Shown here: one piece after another, positions 25,259 to 31,161 of the stretch
Numbering within the stretch: position 1 is the first letter of the stretch
Layout of the letters: every line of letters starts with the position of its first letter
Assembly (NCBI GenBank): GCA_001275005.1
Contig: JWZX01003309.1
Coordinates: 1-31,161, forward strand
Source: Chrysochromulina tobinii
Lineage: Eukaryota; Haptophyta; Prymnesiales; Chrysochromulinaceae
DNA length: 31,161 nt
Direction of reading: 5' to 3'
The notes under the pieces: generated by a model
What the model was told of the DNA's origin: nothing
What the model saw: the letters and a program-made list of their open reading frames with translations, nothing else
The model's database searches: none
Program-made: the position numbers and the translations under genes

Positions 25259-25369
25259 CGAGGAGAGAGGGGCGTGAGCTGTGAATCGAAACGCTTCCAC
25301 AGCTCGAGACGTTCCTCAAAACCATGTGAACTGATTCGCGATGTTTGTTGTGAAAACAACACCAGCTTC
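25259..25369. promoter_or_regulatory. Divergent promoter region, CENP-K-like / aminopeptidase
   Basis: 111 bp between opposed start codons. It includes the A/T-richer stretch gatgtttgttgtgaaaacaa near 25339-25358. Function is inferred from geometry. Confidence 0.45.
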
Positions 25370-26965
25370 ATGCGACTTATCACGGCGTGGCTCCCTCTTT
25401 GCACTGGACTCCGCGCAAGCGCGGCGCGCATGTCTACGAGCGCATTGTCCTCTCACGCGCGCATCGTCCTCGCCGCGAAGAACACTCCAACTGACCCTGT
25501 GATGCAGCAACTTGCAGAGGTGGATGCCAGCTTTGCCACACGGGTGGTCACGAGCGCATCACGAGAGCATACACGCGTGGTTCTATCGCCTTGTGGCTCG
25601 CTGTTGGCTGAGCACGATGATATCCGAAGAGTGGCCGATGCGGCAGAGCGTGGTGCTGCTGCCGCGTTCGCAATGGGCGCGACGGAGCTGTCACTTGAGG
25701 TCAGTGCGGACATCGCAGCAACAGTCCACCCTGTCGAGGGTGTGGGCGTTTATGAGCACGCAGCCCTAGTGGCGCAGCTCGGCGTCTTCCAGCAGGCCTA
25801 CGTGCCGCTTCAAGCACGCGAGGCAAGGCCGGATGCAGGGAGCAAACTGAGCAACCTGTTCGACACACACGCTGCAGCCACTGCCATTGAGGAAGGTCGC
25901 AAGCTGGCACGCGATATTGGCTCAGGCGACCCAGAGCGCATGTCACCGCTGAAGCTGGCGGAGTACGTGCGCAGCGCGTGTGAAGAGGCGGGCATCGCTG
26001 TGGAAGTCCTCGACGACCTCGCGACGCTGCAGGCAGAGTACCCACTGCTTCACGCCGTGGCGAGAGCTTCTATCGAAGTCGAGCGCCACCGGCCAGCGGT
26101 GGTACGTCTCGTATGGAGCGGCTCCGGCAAGATCGAGCGCACCGTGTGCATCGCCGGCAAGGGCGTCACGTACGACGTGGGTGGCGCCGACATCAAGGTC
26201 GGCGGCTCGATGGCCGGCATGCGGCGTGACAAGTGCGGTGCGGCGGCGGCCGCGGGTTTCATTCTGTCGTGTGCACGTGCAGCGCCAGAGCTGACGAAGG
26301 GGCTAAAGGTCGTGGTAGAGCTGGGCTGCGTACGCAACTCGATCGGGGCAGACGCATTCGTTGCGGACGAGGTGATCTCGGGTCACGCGGGCAAGCGCGT
26401 ACTCATCGGAAACACGGACGCAGAGGGGCGGCTCGTGCTTGCCGACGTCTTATCGCACCTTCGAAGCCGGGTGACTGCACAGCCAGATGTCTACCCTCAA
26501 CCCGTGCTGCTATCGCTGGCCACACTGACTGGCCACGCCACGCGCTCCTTTGGCCCGTATGCGTGCGCGACCGACTCGGGCGCGGCGCGCGCTGCCGGCG
26601 GGCTAGCGCCGCGCCTCGCGCACGCAGGGGCGCGCCTGGGCCAACCCCTCGAAGTCTCGTCACTGCGCCGCGAGGATTTCGCCTTCGTCGCGCCTGGCAG
26701 CCGCAACACGCCCGTCTCCGCATACGGCGGCACGTACGACGTGCTGCAGTGTAACAACGCACCGAGTGCCATCACCACACGCGGGCACCAGTTCCCGATG
26801 GCCTTCCTACTGGTCGCCTCTGGACTCGAGGACCATGGCGCCGGCTCAGCGCTGCCGCTTCCGTACTGCCACATCGATCTGGCCGACTCTGTTGCAGACG
26901 CGCGGGGAGTGGAGACCGGCTCGCCCATTTTGGCGCTCTTCGGGTACTTTTTGATGCGGCTCTAG
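25370..26965 (+). CDS. M17-family leucyl aminopeptidase
   Basis: 531 residues from ATG 25370; the frame is open further upstream but that part overlaps the opposite-strand gene. The first 30 residues (MRLITAWLPLCTGLRASAAR) look like an organelle-targeting sequence, and a second Met (25430) could give a cytosolic form. The catalytic domain has VCIAGKGVTYDVGGADIKVG then MAGMRRDKCGAAAAAGF (about 260-295) and GNTDAEGRLVLADVL (about 345-360). These supply the expected M17 residues: Lys and Asp of GKGVTYD, Asp of MRRDK, and Asp, Glu and Arg of NTDAEGR. The enzyme should be a two-metal hexameric exopeptidase removing N-terminal residues from peptides. The GKGVTYD.GGADIK form differs from bacterial PepA (GKG.TFD.GG.SIK) and recalls the C. 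elegans W07G4.4-type clade (memory). Length is normal. No introns are needed. Confidence 0.92.
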   Translation: MRLITAWLPLCTGLRASAARMSTSALSSHARIVLAAKNTPTDPVMQQLAEVDASFATRVVTSASREHTRVVLSPCGSLLAEHDDIRRVADAAERGAAAAFAMGATELSLEVSADIAATVHPVEGVGVYEHAALVAQLGVFQQAYVPLQAREARPDAGSKLSNLFDTHAAATAIEEGRKLARDIGSGDPERMSPLKLAEYVRSACEEAGIAVEVLDDLATLQAEYPLLHAVARASIEVERHRPAVVRLVWSGSGKIERTVCIAGKGVTYDVGGADIKVGGSMAGMRRDKCGAAAAAGFILSCARAAPELTKGLKVVVELGCVRNSIGADAFVADEVISGHAGKRVLIGNTDAEGRLVLADVLSHLRSRVTAQPDVYPQPVLLSLATLTGHATRSFGPYACATDSGAARAAGGLAPRLAHAGARLGQPLEVSSLRREDFAFVAPGSRNTPVSAYGGTYDVLQCNNAPSAITTRGHQFPMAFLLVASGLEDHGAGSALPLPYCHIDLADSVADARGVETGSPILALFGYFLMRL

Positions 26966-27026
26966 AGGCCCGAAGCGCATCGAAAGTCGTCCAGTGGCAT
27001 CCAAGCCATACGGCGCAGAGGCTTGT

Positions 27027-27094
27027 GGGTTTGCCTTCGCTTTGAGGCAAACAGATCATGTGGGTTCGGTTTGCCTTCTTCGCTTTGAGGCAAA
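27027..27094 (+). repeat. Tandem hairpin repeat after the aminopeptidase gene
   Basis: Two near-copies, each with stem arms tttgcct and aggcaaa (27030-27036/27045-27051 and 27070-27076/27088-27094) and each followed by a-agatcatg. The second copy has a 3-base longer loop. They begin about 60 bases after the stop codon and could form consecutive 3' UTR stem-loops. Confidence 0.8.
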
Positions 27095-27455
27095 TAGATC
27101 ATGATGATGCATCATGGAGGACGTCCGTCGACCGTTCGCGCGTTCGCGATCCTTGCGTTGTATTGCACAAGCAGTGCACAAGATTGTGTTGAGTGTTCAC
27201 TGCATGGTCTATAATTGAGTTATTCAACGGTACACCTTCTTGTAACACGTAACACGCACTATGGCTCGCTGGCGTCACCTCGCTGTGTATGCTCATGCTG
27301 TGAAACCGATCTCCGGTCCCGGTTGTGCATGCCGACCCTTGGTCGCCGGTGCCCTCTCCACACCCTCTCGAGGTCCCGTTCCCGGCCCACCCGTATGCTA
27401 ACAACCGAGCCACGCGCCCATGTCGCACATGACAATCGTCGACCGGACGACATGT

Positions 27456-27475
27456 CACATGTGTCGACACATGTG
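27456..27475. repeat. Perfect 20-bp palindrome
   Basis: Perfect inverted repeat centred on tcga, with half-site cacatgtgtc. It could be a dimeric factor site or a small cruciform; it lies in the convergent intergenic region far from any predicted start codon. Confidence 0.85.
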
Positions 27476-27720
27476 TACCACAGTACAGTACTGGTACCGG
27501 CACAACGAAACACGCACACTGCGAACGCAAATGACAACATGCACCGCGCCATGCCGGCACATGCCACTAGCACACCACACACGCGCGGCGCGCAGAGGCA
27601 CCGTGCCGCTACCATGTGCGGTCCTCTCTGTCTCTCGCTCTCTCTCACACAATTGTCACACATGGCTCTATCACCATCGTCGCACTTCGCCGCCGCCCTT
27701 CACTGGTCCTGGTCCTGCTG

Positions 27721-29640
27721 CTAATGAACCGCGAGCACAGAGTTGGGAGACCCCTCAGACTTTGGAGCTCCGCGGTTCGCTGGCAACTCTAGATTTTTCA
27801 TCTCGGAGATTGCTGGCAGATCGGAGAGATCCGTTGATCCCGCGCGCCGGCGGCGTGCCATCACCCCCTGCACCGGGGGTAGCTCCTGCTTGGGCCCCGC
27901 CGCCTCCTCAACGCTGGCCTGGAAGAGCTTCCAGAACGTCTCAAACTCATCGAGCTGCAGCTCGCCGTCGCCATTGACATCGACCTGGTCTATGAGGCTC
28001 TGGATCTCTGCCTCGGACGCCTCCGAACTGCCCTCCTTGACGAGCGCGGCCTTGAGCTCGCTGACGGAGATACTACCGCCGCCGTCCTTATCCAGCACCT
28101 TGAAGGCCTTGTCGTACGACATGCTCGGCGTGAGGCCCGATTTCTTCGAGAAGCCCAATCGTTTCATGGCGGCTTTGGCGGCAGCGTGTCGCTTGGCCTT
28201 CTCCTGATTCGCCACAAAGTCGTCCAGCGCCTGCCTCGCTTGCTGCTTGACTCCTTCTCGCTCCTGCAGCTCTAGCACCGAGACAGCGCCGAACCACTGC
28301 AGCCGTGCGATCACATTGAAGGGCATCGCCGCCTTGGCCGCGACTGGCCGTAGGGACCCCTGCGCTGCACTCACCAGGTCATCGGAAGACGGCTTGCGTG
28401 GCCTGGGTGCTCTCGTGGCGGGCGCGCCTTCAGGCTGCTGAAGCAACGAGAACACCCCATCGTCGACCGATTTGCGGCGCAGTTTACCTTGGAGGGGGCG
28501 CGCGCCTGGAGGGAACGGGGCGCTTGGTGGATTCGGGGTCATCTGCAATGCATCGACGGTATGGCGGCGGGCCTTTTTCGCCGGGGCGGCGCGGGCGTCG
28601 TTTATGGAACAGTTGGCCATGATCTCACTGTCATCGCGCCACTCGCGCACGCAGATGCCGGCTTCCATGAGGAGATTTGCGAGCCTGAGTTGCATTCGAA
28701 AGGGGCTCGTCATTTGGTGCGCTTTGTGGCGCAGCCATCCAGCGTAAGTGGCCGCAGAAACATCTTTCGTGTGGAGATCGGCGCACTCGAACCAGGATGC
28801 AAAGAAGTCGGACTTGGTCAGGTGGTCCTTTCGATGCGCATCAGCCGCGAAGTCCTGTTCGGCATCGGTACGCCAACCATTCGAGTCGAGCTGATCGGCC
28901 ATGCCCTCCTCGATCATCGAGATGAGGTAGAACTTGCGGGCGAGGGTCATGTACTCTGACTTGCTCAGCCGGTCCACAGCGAGGCGGGGGACCGAGACCC
29001 AGAATTCCTCTAGCGCCGCCTGGACGAGGTTGTCAGAGCGCAGCGTCTCTCGACGGACGATCATCTCATCCGTGTACATCTCACTCTCCTTGGCACCCGC
29101 CTTGATGGCGCGATCGTCAAGATACAGGCCACGGAGCTTTGAGAGCGATGGCCAGAGCGCTAACATTCCCTTGCCCTCCTTGCGCATCCGGCGCGAGCGC
29201 ACGAAGCGCTGGAGGGTGATGGCCGCCGCGGTGCGTGATTCTGGCAAGGGCCCGGCTGAAACAGCCAGGGGCTCGGAGGCATGGTCTTCCTCTTCTGCCT
29301 CTATTTCCGGAGACCGGAAAGGAGGACAAGGAACTCCCGGAAGACGGTTACACAAGTCAGACGTTCGTCGAAGACTCAAAAAATGAGACGAGTACATGTA
29401 CATGTACGCACGCACGCTACAAACAAGTCTCCCCTGGAAACAGACTTCGCGCTCCTGCATCTCCGGGTCGTTGATGAAAAACACACTCCCCAAGGCGCGC
29501 CCACGGGGCACGAAAGCTGTCGCTGTGTGCACGAAGGGTGCCGGGGCTTTGCGCACCTCAGTGAGCGTGCGCCGGCCCTCGCTTGCGCACGGGGGCCACA
29601 CTCGACGGAGTCGGGCGTGGTGCTGGTGAGCGGCAGCCAT
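27721..29640 (-). CDS. IQ-motif and EF-hand calcium-binding protein
   Basis: The frame is open to 29703, but the first ATG is at 29640 (MAAAHQHHARLRR), giving 639 residues; later Met codons (29460 and others) are also possible starts. Residues about 133-152 form an IQ motif (AAAITLQRFVRSRRMRKE). A conserved-looking helical domain follows (ALEEFWVSVPRLAVDRLSKS, DSNGWRTDAEQDFAAD, DFFASWFECADLHTKDVSAA), itself possibly a degenerate EF-hand array. Two canonical EF-hand loops, DKDGGGSISVSE and DVNGDGELQLDE, lie at about 510-567. The C-terminus is basic then polar. This combination suggests a calmodulin-regulated, calcium-sensing structural protein, for example in the flagellar or cortical cytoskeleton; that is inference. 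The first 110 residues lack recognisable motifs and overlap the RRM gene's 5' end, so a shorter protein or an unseen 5' intron is possible. Confidence 0.72.
   Translation of the reverse strand: MAAAHQHHARLRRVWPPCASEGRRTLTEVRKAPAPFVHTATAFVPRGRALGSVFFINDPEMQEREVCFQGRLVCSVRAYMYMYSSHFLSLRRTSDLCNRLPGVPCPPFRSPEIEAEEEDHASEPLAVSAGPLPESRTAAAITLQRFVRSRRMRKEGKGMLALWPSLSKLRGLYLDDRAIKAGAKESEMYTDEMIVRRETLRSDNLVQAALEEFWVSVPRLAVDRLSKSEYMTLARKFYLISMIEEGMADQLDSNGWRTDAEQDFAADAHRKDHLTKSDFFASWFECADLHTKDVSAATYAGWLRHKAHQMTSPFRMQLRLANLLMEAGICVREWRDDSEIMANCSINDARAAPAKKARRHTVDALQMTPNPPSAPFPPGARPLQGKLRRKSVDDGVFSLLQQPEGAPATRAPRPRKPSSDDLVSAAQGSLRPVAAKAAMPFNVIARLQWFGAVSVLELQEREGVKQQARQALDDFVANQEKAKRHAAAKAAMKRLGFSKKSGLTPSMSYDKAFKVLDKDGGGSISVSELKAALVKEGSSEASEAEIQSLIDQVDVNGDGELQLDEFETFWKLFQASVEEAAGPKQELPPVQGVMARRRRAGSTDLSDLPAISEMKNLELPANRGAPKSEGSPNSVLAVH
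29392..29407. repeat. 16-bp perfect palindrome gtacatgtacatgtac
   Basis: Perfect inverted repeat within the weak N-terminal part of the IQ/EF-hand ORF. The shorter core tacatgtac also occurs at 2079-2087 and 7211-7219, both in gene-free DNA just after predicted 3' ends. Confidence 0.85.
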
Positions 29641-30256
29641 GAACTTGAACGAAGACTCCACGGACGAGTCCGAGCGCGAAGAGGAGGAGTACCAGGAGCG
29701 CACAGCTCACTGTGCGGCCATCATCCGCCAAGCGCTGGACGCGACTCCCGACCTAGACTCCCATCTAGACGCCCTGCTGGCACTGGTGCCACCAGCATCT
29801 GCAGCGGTGAGCTCGCCTCGTCAGTCGGATTCGGAGGGCGTGGGTTTTGCGGCTGACCCGCCGCGCCGCCTCTTCTTCTGTGGGTTTGGCCCCACATTGT
29901 CGCCGAGGCACATCTACGAGTTCCTGCTGCAATTTGGGAGCATCGAGCTCTTTCGCTTGTACATCGACCCGGCCTCTGGCCTGTCCTTGCGGGCAGCAGG
30001 CGTGGTGTACCGCCACGCAGCCGATGCCGCACGGGCGCTCGAAGCTGCGGCCGACGGCATGATCTACCTCGCAAACGTGTGGGCTCCCGAGGCGCAGATG
30101 CACGCGGATCCGACGGGCGAGATCGCGGAGACGGCCTTCGAGGCGCACACCCGTTCGCCGGCACCGGCACTCCTTCCCGCGCCCAGCGACACGCGCACCG
30201 GTAAGCCCAGTGGCGGCGTCGCGACAGCGGATCAGTCGCCGTTGGTGCCATCCTCA

Positions 30257-30296
<40 letters not shown>

Positions 30297-31161
30297 AGCA
30301 GCAGCAGCAGCAGCAGCCGCACAGCGTGCAACCCTTTGGCGGCATCGCCAAGGACGGTGGCAGCGCTGCGGCAGCGCCCCTCGAGCTTGGGGGCGCTGCC
30401 GAACGGTGCACGCAGCTCTTCATCAGGGGAATCCCGCCCACTGCGACGCAGGTCGCGGTGCGCAAGGCCTTCTCGCTGTTTGGGGCCGTGCGAGAGATGG
30501 TCGTGCATCGGCACGCCAACTACGCAACGCACGTGTTCGTGACCATCCATTTTAGTGATCCAACGGCCGCGCGCGCGGCTAACGTGGCCGTTGCCAGCCT
30601 GCGCGATGCCAACCAGCCCCTCTCCAAGGGTGCGCTCGCCATCCGCACTCTCAGCACCCAGATGGTCGCCACCCTAGACCCCGATGGCACCGCCGCGGGG
30701 CAGGCCATCCGCGCAAGCCGGTCCGGCCGCACCGCTGAGCTTGTCCCGGGGCCCGTCCCGAGCGCCGTACCGAGCGGCAGCCATCCCGGCAGCCATCCCG
30801 TCCCTCAACATTCGGGCCAACAGCCGTTGCGTTACCCGCCGCATGGGATGCCCTCCGACCCGCGCGTGCCCCTGGGCGCCGACCCGCGTGTCGCGGCGCC
30901 GTCCTCGGCGCAGCCCGCGGGCCCCGAGTCAAGCCGCTTCGAAGCGAGCGCCCATCTCGGCGCCGATGGACGCCGTGAGCCTCGTCCGACTCATGGAGGA
31001 GGTGGCGTGGGAGGAGGTGGCGTGGGAGGAGGTGGCGTGGGAGGAGGTGGCGTGGGAGGAGGTGGCGGCGCCCATCACGGCGTTGTCTCTGAGACGAGCG
31101 CCGAGACGAGCGCCGAGACGGGCGCGAGCGGCGCGGGGGGCGGCGGTGCGGACCAGCGGAC
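29639..31161 (+). CDS. Two-RRM RNA-binding protein, N-terminal part (runs off the window)
   Basis: 507 codons visible from ATG 29639, open at the window end. The start is acidic (MNLNEDSTDESEREEEEYQE). RRM1 (about 78-150) has RLFFCGFGPTLSPRHIYEFL, FGSIELFRLYIDPASGLSLR and AAGVVYRHAADAARALEAA. The DP.SG.....A.VVY layout resembles the RRM of SET1/SETD1 histone methyltransferases, but without the downstream SET domain this is only a suggestion. After a polyPro/polyGln tract, RRM2 (about 260-340) shows TQLFIRGIPPTATQVAVRKA, FSLFGAVREMVVHRH and THVFVTIHFSDPTAARAANV. The rest is Pro/Gly/Ser-rich with Gly-rich 15-nt repeats. A GTAAGC word at about 30200 could be a donor, but reading through keeps RRM2 in frame. 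It shares its start region head to head with the IQ/EF-hand gene. Confidence 0.8.
30260..30316 (+). repeat. (CCG)12(CAG)7 triplet tract
   Basis: Twelve CCG codons followed directly by seven CAG codons give Pro12-Gln7 between the two RRMs. Such tracts are prone to length variation. Confidence 0.92.
30994..31067 (+). repeat. 15-nt Gly-rich tandem repeat
   Basis: About five units of ggaggaggtggcgtg encode GGGGV repeats near the visible end of the RRM protein. A 12-nt gagacgagcgcc-type repeat (SAET) follows at about 31090-31120. Confidence 0.85.

Larger units (their letters stand above)
26966..27720. other. Convergent intergenic region with hairpins and palindromes
   Basis: 755 bp between the aminopeptidase (plus) and the IQ/EF-hand gene (minus). 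ORFs of up to 185 codons occur in several frames, but none shows a motif and they overlap each other, so none is called. The region holds tandem hairpins at 27027-27094, a 12-bp atgatgcatcat palindrome near 27104-27115, a perfect 20-bp palindrome at 27456-27475 followed by near-palindromic agtacagtact, and CT-rich DNA near 27625-27650. No tRNA-like cloverleaf or rRNA was recognised. Confidence 0.55.

Noticed and set aside
24962-25369. N-terminal extension of the aminopeptidase frame to a GTG
   Set aside because: It begins at a non-ATG codon, overlaps the opposite-strand gene, and ATG 25370 gives a normal-length M17 enzyme with a targeting-like N-terminus.
27099-27663. Several overlapping ORFs (134-185 codons) in the convergent gap
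   Set aside because: They occur in competing frames with Cys/His/Thr-rich composition and no recognisable domain; probably chance ORFs.

Overview
The window looks like gene-dense nuclear DNA of a GC-rich unicellular eukaryote, most likely an alga. The evidence is eukaryote-only families (formin, Nup96, NOL11, Myb, BSD, PDZ, IQ and EF-hand proteins), short GT-AG introns, no ribosome-binding sites or operons, and long uninterrupted ORFs. One gene (13845-15854) carries a central domain I associate with large unannotated families in haptophytes and pelagophytes. The haptophyte-like assignment is inference from memory, not a search result. I saw no rRNA, tRNA, CRISPR array, transposon or viral gene.

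Layout. 1-1517 (-): N-terminal part of an FHA-domain formin. 2109-2954 (-): conserved hypothetical gene readable only across frame changes (short introns or decay). 3258-5459 (-): Nup96-type nuclear pore scaffold. 5591-7160 (+): three-exon BSD plus CMP-kinase-like P-loop protein. 7827-10868 (-): SBBP beta-propeller, proline-rich stalk, one membrane helix and two Myb repeats in a single ORF. 11414-13539 (-): EF-hand protein with a probable small intron. 13845-15854 (+): coiled coil, HET/TIR-like domain and leucine-rich repeats. 16327-19746 (+): double-PDZ protein with an Ala/Glu-rich middle, a carbohydrate-module-like segment and an IQ motif. 20074-23310 (-): NOL11-like nucleolar protein. 23455-24633 (+): RluA-type pseudouridine synthase lacking the usual catalytic Asp. 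24827-25258 (-): small protein with a CENP-K-like C-terminus. 25370-26965 (+): M17 leucyl aminopeptidase. 27721-29640 (-): IQ plus EF-hand protein. 29639-31161 (+): two-RRM protein cut by the window end.

Organisation. Many neighbours are head to head with only about 0-300 bp between start codons (5460-5590, 13540-13844, 23311-23454, 25259-25369 and the shared CATG at 29638-29641), so shared bidirectional promoters are probable. The NOL11/pseudouridine synthase pair has related predicted roles in ribosome and RNA biogenesis. Convergent pairs are separated by longer gene-free DNA (7161-7826 and 26966-27720); the second holds tandem hairpins and a perfect 20-bp palindrome.

The candidate for a previously undescribed system is the membrane-anchored Myb protein, whose architecture suggests a surface propeller coupled to a releasable transcription factor. 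The coiled coil-HET/TIR-like-LRR protein, which resembles an immune receptor in layout, comes next.
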